64,000 nucleotides of DNA from Levilactobacillus lanxiensis. GTDB lineage: Bacteria > Bacillota > Bacilli > Lactobacillales > Lactobacillaceae. The notes below the pieces were generated by a model. The model was not told the origin of the DNA, ran no database searches, and saw nothing but the letters and a program-made list of their open reading frames with translations. Shown piece by piece: positions 1 to 11,623 of the stretch (positions are counted from its first letter, which is position 1; each line of letters opens with the position of its first letter). Location of the stretch: NCBI RefSeq assembly GCF_016861655.1, contig NZ_BOLN01000010.1, positions 94,147 to 158,146 on the forward strand, written 5' to 3'. The translations under genes and the position numbers were made by a program.

Positions 1-1
1 G

Positions 2-1537
2 GCTGGTCACACGACCAATAAGAACCGCACGCTCAACGTGACGCTGGCCAGTGAGCCCGCCACCGCCGACCCCAACAAGGACACCGACACCAACAGTGCC
101 AGCGTCATTTACCAGACGATGGAGGGCCTCTACACCTATAACAAGGCCAATAAAATCGTGGCTGGTGTCGCGACGAAGGTCGTCACCCCCACTAATCATG
201 GCAAGACCTACACCTTCACGCTGAAGAAGAACGCCAAATGGGCCAACGGGCAGCGCGTCACCGCCCAGGACTTCGTGACGTCCCTTCAACGGATGGCCGA
301 CCCCAAGACCAAGGCCCAGTACGCTAGTGTCCTCTCGGCATTTAAGAACTACGCTGCCGTCCAAAAGGGCACCCTACCAGCTTCCAAGTTAGGCGTTAAG
401 GCGCTGAGCACGACCAAGCTCCAATTTCAACTGAGTAAGGCCGTCCCATACTTCGATGACCTGGTCGCCAGCAAGTATTACCCGCTGAACACGGCTGCCG
501 TCAAGAAATATGGCCAGAAATACGGGACCAGCGCCGCAAAATCCGTGGGTAACGGGCCCTACAAGCTGGTTGGTTGGACCGGTAGTAACGCCACCTGGCA
601 CTACGTCAAGAACCCCCACTACTGGAACGCCAAAGAGGTTCAGATCAAGCGCGTTAAGGTGGCCGTCACCAAGGACGTGAACACCGCCGCGAACCTATTT
701 AAGAGCGACAAGGTCCAGGAGACCACGGTCACTGGTGAATACGTGCGCGCTAACAGTAATGATGCGAGCCTACATACCCATTTGACTGGCCGCTTGAACT
801 ACCTGTACGTCAATAGCCGCAAGACCGCGACGAACTCCGAGAACCTGCGCCAAGCCATCTCCGCCGTCATCGACCGCAAGCAATTAACTAATAAGGTGCT
901 CCAGGATGGTTCCAAGCCAGCCTTGAGCGCCGTGCCGCAAGGCGACCAGGCGAACCCGAAGACCGGGCAGGACATGGCCAAGGAAGTCGGCAACCTGCTC
1001 CCCCACAACGTCGTCCAGGCCAAGACTTACTGGGCGAAATACCTGAAGGAGACCGGTAAGACCAAGGTCACGCTGAACCTTTTGACGGATGATACAGATG
1101 ACGATAAGAAGGTCGGCACCTACCTCCAATCCGAAATGGAGAAGAATCTAAAGGGCCTGACCGTCACCACGACCGCCATCCCCCACGCCCAACACGTGGC
1201 TCGAGACTTTGCCGGAACCTTTGAGCTCAACCTCACCGGCTGGTCGACCAACTGGCTAGACGCCTCCGACTACCTCAACTTGGCAGCCAAGGGCAATACC
1301 GTCAACTTCACCAACTGGAACGACAGCACTTACAACCAGCTGCTCGCGACCGCCGATGGTCAAACCGGACTGGCCCGCTACAAGTCGCTGATGAAGGCCG
1401 ACAAATACCTAATGAGCGTCAAGGGCTACCTGCCCCTCTACCAGCCATCCGAGGCCAAGCTGATCAGCAGTAAGGTCGGCGGACTGCACTACTCGCTGTT
1501 AAACGAGGCGCAGTACCAATACGCTTACTGGAAATAG
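2..1537 (+). CDS. oppA: Oligopeptide ABC transporter substrate-binding protein, 5' truncated
   Basis: This is an extracellular peptide-binding lipoprotein of the family 5 solute-binding proteins (OppA/DppA), which deliver peptides to an Opp permease. The frame is open from base 2, so the signal peptide and lipobox lie outside the window and about 30 residues are missing. The visible part begins near the mature N-terminus. It has typical family 5 segments: LASEPATADPNKDTDT near the start, the lobe motif NGPYKLVGW, and NPHYWNAKEVQIKRV. The C-terminal part (GWSTNWLDASDYLNL) fits family members of about 540 residues. No permease or ATPase genes follow, so it is a stand-alone binding protein or the last gene of an operon to the left. 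A structured repeat starts 25 bp after the stop codon. Confidence 0.88.
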   Translation, partial: AGHTTNKNRTLNVTLASEPATADPNKDTDTNSASVIYQTMEGLYTYNKANKIVAGVATKVVTPTNHGKTYTFTLKKNAKWANGQRVTAQDFVTSLQRMADPKTKAQYASVLSAFKNYAAVQKGTLPASKLGVKALSTTKLQFQLSKAVPYFDDLVASKYYPLNTAAVKKYGQKYGTSAAKSVGNGPYKLVGWTGSNATWHYVKNPHYWNAKEVQIKRVKVAVTKDVNTAANLFKSDKVQETTVTGEYVRANSNDASLHTHLTGRLNYLYVNSRKTATNSENLRQAISAVIDRKQLTNKVLQDGSKPALSAVPQGDQANPKTGQDMAKEVGNLLPHNVVQAKTYWAKYLKETGKTKVTLNLLTDDTDDDKKVGTYLQSEMEKNLKGLTVTTTAIPHAQHVARDFAGTFELNLTGWSTNWLDASDYLNLAAKGNTVNFTNWNDSTYNQLLATADGQTGLARYKSLMKADKYLMSVKGYLPLYQPSEAKLISSKVGGLHYSLLNEAQYQYAYWK

Positions 1538-1561
1538 GCTTAACCCCCTTGCCTCCGGGTC

Positions 1562-1715
1562 GGTGAAAATGAGACTGGTCCGCTGTGGGCGAACGCCCGG
1601 AGCCAAAGTTCGGTCTCCGCGCTTACTTTGAGCCGAAAGAGCACGTCTCAAAGCTATCAGTTCCCTAGGTGGCGAACCCACCAAGGGAACTCCCACGGCT
1701 AAGCTCATTTTCACC
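1562..1715 (+). repeat. Structured 3'-UTR repeat, copy A
   Basis: This is an imperfect palindrome downstream of the peptide-binding protein gene. The outer arms GGTGAAAATGAG (1562-1573) and CTCATTTTCACC (1704-1715) are perfectly complementary. Inside are an ACTTTGAG...CTCAAAGCT hairpin and a terminal hairpin with arms AGTTCCCT/AGGGAACT and GGTGG/CCACC. The TTTGAGCCGAA segment and overall layout match copies at 18.5, 30.8, 31.2 and 39.6 kb. This copy is the shortest and most diverged. Confidence 0.7.
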
Positions 1716-1814
1716 ACCCCTGCGGCTGATACTGGCTTAACCCGTAATCTTTTAACTTATTAAACAGCTATATAACCCATAATAAATGCACTTTAAATCT
1801 TAGGAGGAATTTCT

Positions 1815-3002
1815 ATGACCAAAACTACTTTCCATAACTTCACCCTGTTCGATGGCGCTGGTGACCACAACGTGCCTGATGCCTGGTTCACCGTTGATAA
1901 TGACACCCATAAATTAGTTGACCGCGGCCAAGGCACACCGGCCGCCGCTGATGATCAGGTCGACCTGGGCGGCCAATACGTGATGCCCGGTTTCTTCAAC
2001 GTCCACACCCACGTGACCCTGAGTCCCGACTCTTTCAGTGGCCAATTTGGCCAATCCGAGTCCGAGGTCGCCGTCTTTGCCTACGAGAATTTACAAACGC
2101 TGCTAAAATCCGGGGTCACCTACGTCCGCCAGTGCGGGACGACCTACGACGCCGACGTTAAGCTCAAACGCCTGCAACAGCAGGGGCTCCTGCCTCATAC
2201 ACCGCACATGCTGACGTCTGGGCGCGCCTTTTCCATGACCGGGGGCCACGGGGATGCGCCCCACGCCGCCTACCTGGTCGACTCTCCCGATGAAATGCGC
2301 AAGGCCGTCCGCCAAGCCTTTAAGGCCGGTGCGGAAACGGTGAAGGTCATGGCGACCGGCGGTGTCATGACGCCCAATGACTTCATGGAAGACCCGCAAC
2401 TCTCCGTGGCAGAAATGCACGCGGCCGTTGAAGAGGCCCATCACAAGCGTCGGTTAGTTGCCGCCCACGCGGAAGGCAACCCGGGGATCCAAAACGCCCT
2501 GGACGCCGGCGTCGATTCCATCGAGCACGGTTTCTACGTAACAGCGGATGAGGCGCGGCAAATGGTTAAACAGGGCACCTACCTCACGCCCACTCTCATT
2601 GCCGAATGGACGATTCCCGCCTTCGGTAAGGGCGTGCTTCCGGACTGGGAAGTGAAGAAATGTGCCGACGCCTTGGACGATACCTACGTGAATTTGAAAC
2701 GGGCCTTTGAGCTTGGTGTCAAATTCACCTGTGGGACCGACGCCGGCACCCCCTTCAATGGTTTTGACCTAACGCCAGACGAGTTTGGCCTGTTGACGCG
2801 TGTGGGCATGACCCCAGCGCAGGCCTACCAGTGCTCGAGTTTGAACTCGGCGGCACTGCTGGGCGTCGACCAGGAATACGGCACACTAGAAGTGGGCAAG
2901 TTTGCTGATTTCCAGGTCTTGAAAGCTGATCCGCTGGCGGACACAGCCAACGTCAAACAAGCTGACAAACAAGTCTACTTAGGTGGCCATCGGGAATTTT
3001 AG
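1815..3002 (+). CDS. Metal-dependent amidohydrolase (imidazolonepropionase/prolidase-like)
   Basis: This is a cytoplasmic amidohydrolase-superfamily enzyme of 395 residues. The metal ligands expected for a binuclear site are visible: HTH at 64-66, a probable carbamylated Lys at 177 (TVKVMATGG), His218 (AAHAEG), His238 (SIEHG) and Asp309 (CGTDAGTP). The C-terminus has the usual GTLEVGKFADFQVL segment. The family includes imidazolonepropionases and Zn-dependent Xaa-Pro or acyl-amino-acid hydrolases, so the substrate cannot be read from sequence. The strong RBS TAGGAGGAAT at 1801-1810 fixes the ATG. It is monocistronic and ends in a strong terminator. Confidence 0.88.
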   Translation: MTKTTFHNFTLFDGAGDHNVPDAWFTVDNDTHKLVDRGQGTPAAADDQVDLGGQYVMPGFFNVHTHVTLSPDSFSGQFGQSESEVAVFAYENLQTLLKSGVTYVRQCGTTYDADVKLKRLQQQGLLPHTPHMLTSGRAFSMTGGHGDAPHAAYLVDSPDEMRKAVRQAFKAGAETVKVMATGGVMTPNDFMEDPQLSVAEMHAAVEEAHHKRRLVAAHAEGNPGIQNALDAGVDSIEHGFYVTADEARQMVKQGTYLTPTLIAEWTIPAFGKGVLPDWEVKKCADALDDTYVNLKRAFELGVKFTCGTDAGTPFNGFDLTPDEFGLLTRVGMTPAQAYQCSSLNSAALLGVDQEYGTLEVGKFADFQVLKADPLADTANVKQADKQVYLGGHREF

Positions 3003-3010
3003 ACAACAGA

Positions 3011-3065
3011 AAAGCAATGCCTCAGCGAAGGATTCGACCCCTCACGCTGAGGCATTGCTTTTTTG
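3011..3065 (+). terminator. Rho-independent terminator after the amidohydrolase
   Basis: The 17-bp arms at 3011-3027 and 3045-3061 are perfectly complementary and are followed by a T tract. The mirrored A run means it can also serve the convergent minus-strand gene at 3074. Confidence 0.92.
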
Positions 3066-3073
3066 ATTTTAGC

Positions 3074-3337
3074 TTATACATGCCGTTGTCGGTAAACGAA
3101 CTTCACGCCGTGGATAATCGTTTCCACTAAAAATGTTCCGATCAACAGAATATAGTAAAGGCTCATGACCCCAAACAAGATATCGTTAGCTGGGGATGGT
3201 ACCAGAAACGAAAAAATTGAAATAGTGATCACCGGCCCAAACATGACGTTGAGCACACGAAACCACTTCGTGTAGCCGCGAAATTGATGCCACGCAATCA
3301 CGTAAAGATGGCAGTAAGATGCCCACAATTTTCGCAT
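3074..3337 (-). CDS. Small uncharacterised membrane protein
   Basis: An 87-residue protein that I do not recognise. It has a basic, aromatic N-terminus (residues 1-27) and two likely membrane helices at about 28-46 (VMFGPVITISIFSFLV) and 53-73 (ILFGVMSLYYILLIGTFLV), ending in a basic tail (KFVYRQRHV). The start is supported by a GGGGAGG ribosome-binding site about 12 nt upstream. It shares the bidirectional terminator at 3011-3065 with the amidohydrolase. No neighbour suggests a function. Confidence 0.65.
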   Translation of the reverse strand: MRKLWASYCHLYVIAWHQFRGYTKWFRVLNVMFGPVITISIFSFLVPSPANDILFGVMSLYYILLIGTFLVETIIHGVKFVYRQRHV

Positions 3338-3492
3338 GCTACTGTCGCCTCCCCTTGCTTAAGGACCTGTCCCCACAGGTGGAATGACTAGCTTTACACA
3401 TAAATATCCTCCCCTTAACGTTATCATTTATCCCCTGAATCTATTCTCAAGTATAGCCATCACCGTCGTCCCCGACAAGGGCTGGCCCCACG

Positions 3493-3527
3493 TAAAAAGC
3501 CCGCCGCCCATAGGCAACCGGCCTTCA
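3493..3527 (-). terminator. Terminator of the secreted-protein gene
   Basis: On the minus strand a GC-rich hairpin (GCCGGTTGCC, TAT loop, GGGCGGCGGGC) is followed by TTTTT. The stem contains G-U pairs and mismatches, so it is of moderate strength. Confidence 0.55.
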
Positions 3528-3534
3528 CTTAAAC

Positions 3535-4377
3535 CTATTTTGTCGTTTGTGCCAAAACTACCGCGATTTGACCATTTTCAACGAGGCAAATACCCAGTCG
3601 CCAACTACTATCGAGGCTGGCGATTTTTTCGGCGGTCCACCCCTGACTGGTTAAAGCCTCCTGCAGCTTGGCAACTCGACCAGCGACCGGTTGGCCGTAG
3701 GTAACTTGCCAGTACCAGTACAGCTTGTTGCTAAAATCCAGGTTAAATTCATCGGTATATCCTTGAATGTTCTTGAAGTCGCTTGCATCCAGCGAGAACG
3801 TGCTGACGGGTACAATATTCTTGTAGCCACTAATACTGGTTGGGAATGAATCAAAGCGCGTTGCCGTGTACTTAGACAACTGGAAATCTAATGGAACGTT
3901 AGGAAAGACTTTCAGAACCGCTCGCGTGAGTTTTTGCGACGGATCGGTCTGAATGAATTTCGTATACGCCGCGGCGCTCTTGAAGTTCCGCGGTGTCTTC
4001 TGGCTATAGGCCGTCAGATACTTGTTCCAGACCAGCCCCTTAATCTTCTTGTCATAGGTCGTGACCTGGTAGTAAACGCCCTTCCCCGGTTTGGTGACGG
4101 TGCCCACCAAATACCAAGACGTCTTCGGATAGTTATTCAGATTATGAATCTTCTTCGTATGCTTTAAATTCCACATATACGCTTTTTTCGTCGTCACACT
4201 GGTCGCATACAGACTCGGTGAATTGGCGTCCCCATTGGGCTGCGTCAGTAACTGATGCGTTGTGGTCCCACTTAACCAACTCTTCGCGTGGGCCGTGGCC
4301 GGCTGACCGATGCCTAGCCCGACTGCCGCCCCGACTAATGCCAAACTCACACCTAACTTAAATCCCCGTTGTCTCAT
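3535..4377 (-). CDS. Secreted protein of unknown function
   Basis: A 280-residue exported protein. The start at 4377 is chosen because the RBS GAGGAG sits 9 nt upstream of it; two earlier ATG codons (4386, 4383) abut or overlap that RBS. The N-terminus is a classic signal peptide: MRQRGFK, a hydrophobic core and a probable cleavage site at ATAHA-KS. The mature part is rich in Lys, Thr and aromatic residues. It has two short repeats of the type YQVTTYDKKIKGLVWNKYLTAY, reminiscent of lactobacillar surface SH3-like or GW-type modules, followed by a C-terminal domain (QLSKYTATRFDSFP...GQIAVVLAQT). I cannot assign a function. It has its own terminator and no operon partners. Confidence 0.75.
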   Translation of the reverse strand: MRQRGFKLGVSLALVGAAVGLGIGQPATAHAKSWLSGTTTHQLLTQPNGDANSPSLYATSVTTKKAYMWNLKHTKKIHNLNNYPKTSWYLVGTVTKPGKGVYYQVTTYDKKIKGLVWNKYLTAYSQKTPRNFKSAAAYTKFIQTDPSQKLTRAVLKVFPNVPLDFQLSKYTATRFDSFPTSISGYKNIVPVSTFSLDASDFKNIQGYTDEFNLDFSNKLYWYWQVTYGQPVAGRVAKLQEALTSQGWTAEKIASLDSSWRLGICLVENGQIAVVLAQTTK

Positions 4378-4472
4378 GTACATCATCTCCTCATACCCGC
4401 CATTTTAGCATGAATCTGTAGAATTGGGCAGATTGTTACCTATTTACATTGTAACTTTCATCTGTTAGACAT

Positions 4473-4506
4473 AAAAAAAGACCAACCACATCTCTGTAGT
4501 TGGTCT
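4473..4506 (-). terminator. Terminator of the rpsF-ssb-rpsR operon
   Basis: The arms AGACCAAC (4479-4486) and GTTGGTCT (4499-4506) form a hairpin that on the minus strand is followed by seven T residues, just downstream of rpsR. Confidence 0.9.
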
Positions 4507-4520
4507 CATTTCGGTTTTAA

Positions 4521-4760
4521 TTAACCTTCTTCACTGACGAAAGGCATTAAGCCCATGATCCGTGAACGCTTGATAGCGATGGTTAACTTACGTTGGTTCT
4601 TGGCACTAGTGCCAGTAACCCGACGAGGTAAAATCTTGCCTCGTTCGGAGATAAACCGACGTAATAAGTCAGTGTCTTTGTAATCAATGTATTCGATGTG
4701 GTTGGCTGCAATAAAGTCAACCTTCCGACGGCGACGGCCGCCACGACGTTGTCCTGCCAT
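4521..4760 (-). CDS. rpsR: 30S ribosomal protein S18
   Basis: A 79-residue ribosomal protein of the 30S platform that binds 16S rRNA as a heterodimer with S6. The sequence is diagnostic: a basic N-terminus ([12 protein letters not shown]), [19 protein letters not shown], and the conserved [20 protein letters not shown]. It is the last gene of the conserved rpsF-ssb-rpsR operon, 28 bp after ssb, with a GAGGAGGGAATTC ribosome-binding region before the ATG. Confidence 0.98.
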   Translation of the reverse strand: MAGQRRGGRRRRKVDFIAANHIEYIDYKDTDLLRRFISERGKILPRRVTGTSAKNQRKLTIAIKRSRIMGLMPFVSEEG

Positions 4761-4788
4761 GTGGAATTCCCTCCTCGATAATTAGTGT

Positions 4789-5355
4789 TTAGAACGGTAA
4801 ATCATCATCAGAAATGTCAATTGAATCGCCGGAGTTCGCAAACGGATCGGCTGAGTTATTGTTCCCAGCGTTCCCCTGGTTGTTGTTAACCGGGTTCGGG
4901 TTCGTATTTTGAGTTGGGGCAGCCGGAGCTGTGTTCCCACTCGTGTACGGGTTGGCATTTTGATTCTGATTTTGCTGAGGAGCATTATTCGCGGAACCAC
5001 CATTGTAGTTACCACCGTCGTTGTTGGCGTTGCGAGAACGCGGTTCAAGGAATGAAAAGTCCTCGACGACAACTTCGGTCACGTAAACACGTTGGCCTTG
5101 TTGATTTTCGTAATTCCGGGTCTGGATGCGCCCTTCAATTCCGACAAGGGAACCCTTGTGGAAGAAGTTAGCAAAGTTTTCCGCGGACTTGCGCCAGATG
5201 ACGCAACTTACGAAATCAGCTTCCCGTTCACCAGATTTGTTGGTGAACCGCCGATCAACAGCCAGCGTAAAGGTGGCAACAGCAGCACCGCCTTGGGTAT
5301 AACGTAAGTCAACATCCCGTGTCAGTCGGCCAGTAAGTACTACTCGGTTGATCAT
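4789..5355 (-). CDS. ssb: Single-stranded DNA-binding protein
   Basis: A 188-residue SSB that coats ssDNA during replication and recombination. Residues 1-110 form the OB fold ([58 protein letters not shown]). A low-complexity Asn/Gln/Pro/Gly linker follows (about 115-175). The protein ends in the acidic protein-interaction tip [10 protein letters not shown], which recruits partners such as RecO, PriA and RecG. It lies between the S6 and S18 genes, as in almost all Firmicutes. Confidence 0.98.
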   Translation of the reverse strand: MINRVVLTGRLTRDVDLRYTQGGAAVATFTLAVDRRFTNKSGEREADFVSCVIWRKSAENFANFFHKGSLVGIEGRIQTRNYENQQGQRVYVTEVVVEDFSFLEPRSRNANNDGGNYNGGSANNAPQQNQNQNANPYTSGNTAPAAPTQNTNPNPVNNNQGNAGNNNSADPFANSGDSIDISDDDLPF

Positions 5356-5390
5356 TGCTGAATAACTCCTCTCAATAGTTAAAGTTTAAA

Positions 5391-5687
5391 TTAATCTTCG
5401 CGCTTAACGATCATGTGACGTAAGATGCTGTCGTTGATCTTAGCTAAACGGTCGAATTCGTTTAAAGCTGCGTCATCAGTAGCGTTTAACGTGATAACGT
5501 GGTAGATACCTTCGTTAAAGCCACCAATTTCGTATGCGAACCGACGCTTTGACCAGTCTTTCGAGTTGATCAATTCTGCACCGTTGTCAGTCAGTACCTT
5601 GTCGAAGCGTTCAACCAGAGCGGTTTTAGCGGCATCGTCAAGATCTGGACGAATGATGTAGGTGATTTCGTATTTAGTAGTTTCCAT
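5391..5687 (-). CDS. rpsF: 30S ribosomal protein S6
   Basis: A 98-residue ribosomal protein with a ferredoxin-like fold that pairs with S18 in the 30S subunit. The N-terminus [13 protein letters not shown] and the conserved [23 protein letters not shown] are visible. It is the first gene of the rpsF-ssb-rpsR operon. RBS AAGGAGGTG precedes the ATG, and a promoter with 17-bp spacing lies about 92 bp upstream. Confidence 0.98.
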   Translation of the reverse strand: METTKYEITYIIRPDLDDAAKTALVERFDKVLTDNGAELINSKDWSKRRFAYEIGGFNEGIYHVITLNATDDAALNEFDRLAKINDSILRHMIVKRED

Positions 5688-5778
5688 GAATGTTACACCT
5701 CCTTATGGACTTCAGGCCCCCACTGCAATGTGGAAGCAAGGAGAGACACTAGCGTAAGCCAGATACTCACAAGCTAGT

Positions 5779-5807
5779 AGTATAGCATAGAATGCAATCT
5801 TAAGCAA
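5779..5807 (-). promoter_or_regulatory. Promoter of rpsF-ssb-rpsR
   Basis: Minus-strand -35 TTGCTT (5802-5807) and -10 TATACT (5779-5784) are separated by 17 bp. The leader of about 85 nt contains a CTTCCAC/GTGGGGG hairpin just before the RBS. I could not confirm the S6:S18 autoregulatory motif in it. Confidence 0.7.
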
Positions 5808-5945
5808 ATCGGGGCCGACCGATGGGTGGTTGCTTACGTTACATAGGTTAACTCCGTAAAAGAAGGCCAAATGTTTTTTTATTTTTGAAACTTTTTCAAT
5901 TAATTTGCAACTATCATGACAGAAAGCCCCACATATCCAAACAGC

Positions 5946-5977
5946 GGGGCGTTTACCTCCCTCGACGTAAACGCCCC
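5946..5977 (-). terminator. Hairpin terminator after the XRE/TPR regulator
   Basis: The perfect 11-bp arms GGGGCGTTTAC (5946-5956) and GTAAACGCCCC (5967-5977) lie between the regulator and the rpsF promoter. Only a weak T tract follows on the minus strand. Confidence 0.65.
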
Positions 5978-5990
5978 GTTGCACTCATCC

Positions 5991-6770
5991 CTATGATAAT
6001 TCCGCTTCCACCTGACTAGGTACCATCTTCAAAGCCAACGCCAACAACAAGTAGCTGTCTGGCAACAAATACACTAACCGTTGCTCCTGGCTCCACTGAA
6101 TGCCTGCTTGAAGCACGCGACTAGCCTCAGCGGGCGCGTTCCTCTGTAGCAGGCTCTGGGCATACTGATAGTAAACGGCTGGTAAATTGACCGGATTGTC
6201 CAGTACCCGGTCCTGTTGGATGATGGTCCACGCCCGTTCAAACCCCTCAAAATTGGGCGTCTGACTCGTCTGAACACTCACCGCATTCTCCGCAGCCATC
6301 AGCAACAAGTCCAGCGACCGGTACTGCTTCGGGTGCTGGGGCGTCATGAACATCAGGCCCGCGCGCAAATGGAGCTCGGCCGCATCGACATCCCCAATAA
6401 TGGCTAGCGACCGGCCATAGTAATACAGCACGGCCTGCCGATCCGTATCCGTCGTCAACCGATGGAGCACGTCACCAGCGGCGATATTGGCCACCAGCTC
6501 GCTGTATTTCTGGTTTTGCCACCAAGACTGCAGTTGCTGACTAAACGTCGGCAGACGCTGAATGGGGTAACTCTGTGGCAACGGCTGATTACGCACGATG
6601 CCCAATTGCCGGTAGAGTTGCGTCAGCTGCGCCACACTCGGGGTCTGCTGCCCCTGTTCGATGGCTGCCAACACATTTAACGGACACAACCGTGTCGCCA
6701 GGGCGGTCAACGCCAGTCCCCGTTGTTGCCGACACCTTTGTAAGTAGCTCCCAACCATTTCAAACGTCAT
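5991..6770 (-). CDS. XRE-family regulator with TPR-like C-terminal domain (Rgg/PlcR-like)
   Basis: A 259-residue protein. Residues 5-60 form an XRE-type helix-turn-helix (VGSYLQRCRQQRGLALTALA...IEQGQQTPSVAQLTQLYRQL). Residues 85-250 are all-helical with TPR-like repeats (AVLYYYGRSLAIIGDVDAAELHLRAGL; PAVYYQYAQSLLQRNAPAEASRVLQAGI). This architecture is typical of peptide-responsive regulators of the RRNPP group, but no partner pheromone gene is visible next to it. It interrupts the usual gyrA-rpsF neighbourhood as a separate transcription unit with its own terminator. GGAGGAGAATC precedes the ATG. Confidence 0.8.
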   Translation of the reverse strand: MTFEMVGSYLQRCRQQRGLALTALATRLCPLNVLAAIEQGQQTPSVAQLTQLYRQLGIVRNQPLPQSYPIQRLPTFSQQLQSWWQNQKYSELVANIAAGDVLHRLTTDTDRQAVLYYYGRSLAIIGDVDAAELHLRAGLMFMTPQHPKQYRSLDLLLMAAENAVSVQTSQTPNFEGFERAWTIIQQDRVLDNPVNLPAVYYQYAQSLLQRNAPAEASRVLQAGIQWSQEQRLVYLLPDSYLLLALALKMVPSQVEAELS

Positions 6771-7062
6771 GATTCTCCTCCAGTCTAATTTCCGTTAAAC
6801 TTCATTAAGGCTAAGATACCAAATCGGGCAGAGAAAGTAAACAGATTAAACCATATACAATTATTTAAATATTCGATATCAGATTGCTGATATATAAGTG
6901 ATAGTGACCCATTTTATTTTCTATAAATACTGACTAAATAGATTAACTACTTCTGCTAATAATTGGTTAGATGTATACAAATAGTCACCCCGAATTAACC
7001 GCAATCCGCAACGACAAAAAGAGCCCCACCAAATTGGCAGAGCTCTCTAAAGTTCAATTTAA
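6771..7062. other. AT-rich intergenic region between gyrA and the XRE regulator
   Basis: No convincing gene is present. On the minus strand a plausible promoter (TTTACT, 17 bp, TATCTT) precedes the regulator. A small perfect palindrome, ATATCAG-ATTG-CTGATAT (6876-6893), could be an operator for the regulator. The gyrA terminator occupies the 3' end. Confidence 0.5.
7016..7046 (-). terminator. gyrA terminator
   Basis: On the minus strand a hairpin (AGAGCTCTGCC, AATTT loop, GGTGGGGCTC) is followed by TTTTTG, 16-46 bp past the gyrA stop. Confidence 0.8.
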
Positions 7063-9642
7063 TTAAGCTTCTGGTGCGTCGGAATCCGGCGCCGTTGCCT
7101 GACTATCGTCCGCAACTGGCGTGGTGGCCACGTCACTAGCTGAATCTTCAGCTGGTGCAGTGGTCTCGCCGGCAGTCGTGGCGTCATCATCAGCCGTCTC
7201 GTCTTCCTTGGCAACCTTCGCCATGGTCGCAACGGCCGTGTCATCGGCCAAGCGAATCAGGTGAACCCCTAAGGTTGCCCGACCCGTTTCAGAAACGTCA
7301 GCCCCGCTAAAGCGGATCATAACGCCCTTGTTGGTCACTAACATCAGGTCTTCGTCACCATTCAAGGTGGTCAACCCAGCTAACGGACCGTTCTTGGCGG
7401 TCACGTTCACAGTCTTGATACCCTTACCGCCCCGACCCTTGATTGGGTACTCGCTGGCAGCCGTTTGCTTCCCATAACCCTTTTCGGAAATGACAAACAC
7501 GTGGCTGTCCGGCTTGAGGACGCTGGCACCGATGACGTAATCGTTCTCGCGTAAACGAATCCCGCGAACCCCAGTAGCGGAACGACCCATGGACCGAACG
7601 TCCTGGGACGCAAAGCTAACGGCATAACCCAAATGGGTCCCGATGATCATGTTGGCTGCGGCATCAATGATGTCGACGTCAATCAGTTCATCGTTTTCCT
7701 TTAAGTTGATGGCCTTCAGCCCATTGCTGCGGATGTTGGCAAACTCATCAACTGGCGTCCGCTTAACCGTTCCTTGCACAGTGGTAAAGAACAGGTCGCG
7801 TTGGCCATTGTTCCCAGGGTTAGCCACGTTGATCACGGCCTGAACGTGCTCGTCGGTATTGATACCGAGCAGGTTGATGACCGGAATTCCCTTGGCAGTC
7901 CGCCCGTATTCAGGAATTTCGTACCCCTTCATCCGGTAAACTTTCCCGGTGTTGGTAAAGAACAACAGCATGTCATGAGTCGACGTTGCGACTAAGTGCT
8001 CGATGAAATCATCATCATGCACGCCCATGCCTTGAACCCCTTTACCCCCACGGTTTTGTGCCTTGAATTCAGACGTTGGCAACCGCTTGATGTAGCCGTT
8101 GTGGGTCAAAGAAACCACGACGTCTTCTTCAGCAATCAAGTCTTCGTCTTCCAAGCTGAGGACTTCACCGACCATTAATTCAGTCCGACGGGCATCCCCA
8201 AACTTGTTTTGAATATCGAGTAATTCTTGGTAAATGATGGCTTGTTGGCGTTCCTTGGATGCCAAGATTTCCTTGTCATCCTTGATAGCTGCCATGACAT
8301 CATTGTATTCCTTCTCGACCTTTTCCCGTTCCAAACCGGTCAGGCGAACCAACCGCATGTCCAAGATGGCTTGCGATTGCTTATCTGACAGGCTGTAACG
8401 CGTCATCAATTCATTCTTAGCGACCTCGGCCGTTTGTGACTGCCGAATAATCGTGATAATGGCATCGATGTGGTCCAGGGCAATCCGCAACCCTTCCAGG
8501 ATGTGGGCCCGAGCTTCAGCCTTCTTCAATTCAAACTGCGTCCGCCGCCGAATAACTTCCAGTTGGAATTCCAAGTAGTATTGCAGAATAGCCTTGAGGC
8601 CCAATACCTTTGGCGCCCCGTTAACAATGGCCAGCATGTTGATCCCGAATGAGGTCTGCATCAAGGTCATCTTGTACAAGTTGTTCAAAATGACTTCAGC
8701 ACTGGCGTCACGACGAACATCGATCACGATACGCATCCCAGTCCGGTCGGTTTCATCGTTGACATCGGTAATGCCTTCGATTCGCTTATCCCGGGCCAAC
8801 TCAGCGATTCGTTCAATCAGCTTAGCCTTGTTGACCATGTACGGAATTTCCGTGGCCACGATCCGTTGCTTGCCGTTCTTTTCTTCTTCGATGTCGACCT
8901 TGGCCCGCAGCGTAATGGTGCCCTTCCCGGTCTCGTAAGCCCGGCGAATAGCGGCTTTCCCCATCACGATCCCACCAGTTGGGAAATCGGGACCAGGTAA
9001 AGCTTCCATCAAGTCAGCTAAACTGGCATCTGGGTTGTCCATCAAAATGTGCAGGGCACTAATAACTTCGGTCAGGTTGTGCGGCGGAATGTTCGTTGCC
9101 ATCCCTACGGCAATCCCGGAAGCCCCGTTAACTAAGAGGTTCGGGAACCGTGATGGTAAGACAACGGGTTCCCGTTCGGACCCATCGTAGTTATCTTGGA
9201 AATCAATCGTATCCTTGTTGATGTCCCGCAGCATTTCCATCGCAATTTTGCTCAGGCGTGCTTCGGTATACCGCATGGCAGCGGCCCCATCACCATCGAC
9301 AGACCCAAAGTTCCCATGCCCATCGACTAACATGTACCGGTATGAGAAGTCTTGCGCCATCCGCACCATGGATTCGTACACGGCGGAATCCCCATGCGGA
9401 TGGTATTTCCCAAGGACATCCCCAACCATCCGGGCAGATTTCCGGAATGGCTTGTCGGGCGTAATCCCCAGTTCATGCATATCATATAAAATCCGGCGGT
9501 GGACTGGCTTCAAGCCATCCCGCACGTCCGGTAACGCCCGTTGAACAATCACACTCATTGCGTAATCCAAGAAGGATGTTCGCATGGTTTGTGAAAGGTC
9601 AACGTCGGTAATCCGACCTAAATAATCTTGATCATCAGCCAA
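7063..9642 (-). CDS. gyrA: DNA gyrase subunit A
   Basis: An 859-residue breakage-reunion subunit of DNA gyrase (A2B2), which introduces negative supercoils. Catalytic Tyr125 lies in [11 protein letters not shown]. The quinolone-resistance region [10 protein letters not shown] has Ser86. The C-terminal beta-pinwheel carries the GyrA box QNRGGKG, diagnostic for gyrase over topoisomerase IV. The last 50 residues are a low-complexity Ala/Asp/Thr/Glu tail. The start is TTG with GGAGGG upstream. It follows gyrB by 31 bp in the dnaA-gyrA cluster. Confidence 0.98.
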   Translation of the reverse strand: MADDQDYLGRITDVDLSQTMRTSFLDYAMSVIVQRALPDVRDGLKPVHRRILYDMHELGITPDKPFRKSARMVGDVLGKYHPHGDSAVYESMVRMAQDFSYRYMLVDGHGNFGSVDGDGAAAMRYTEARLSKIAMEMLRDINKDTIDFQDNYDGSEREPVVLPSRFPNLLVNGASGIAVGMATNIPPHNLTEVISALHILMDNPDASLADLMEALPGPDFPTGGIVMGKAAIRRAYETGKGTITLRAKVDIEEEKNGKQRIVATEIPYMVNKAKLIERIAELARDKRIEGITDVNDETDRTGMRIVIDVRRDASAEVILNNLYKMTLMQTSFGINMLAIVNGAPKVLGLKAILQYYLEFQLEVIRRRTQFELKKAEARAHILEGLRIALDHIDAIITIIRQSQTAEVAKNELMTRYSLSDKQSQAILDMRLVRLTGLEREKVEKEYNDVMAAIKDDKEILASKERQQAIIYQELLDIQNKFGDARRTELMVGEVLSLEDEDLIAEEDVVVSLTHNGYIKRLPTSEFKAQNRGGKGVQGMGVHDDDFIEHLVATSTHDMLLFFTNTGKVYRMKGYEIPEYGRTAKGIPVINLLGINTDEHVQAVINVANPGNNGQRDLFFTTVQGTVKRTPVDEFANIRSNGLKAINLKENDELIDVDIIDAAANMIIGTHLGYAVSFASQDVRSMGRSATGVRGIRLRENDYVIGASVLKPDSHVFVISEKGYGKQTAASEYPIKGRGGKGIKTVNVTAKNGPLAGLTTLNGDEDLMLVTNKGVMIRFSGADVSETGRATLGVHLIRLADDTAVATMAKVAKEDETADDDATTAGETTAPAEDSASDVATTPVADDSQATAPDSDAPEA

Positions 9643-9673
9643 ATTTTTACCCTCCGTTCTTGCCTAACACTGA

Positions 9674-11623
<1,950 letters not shown>

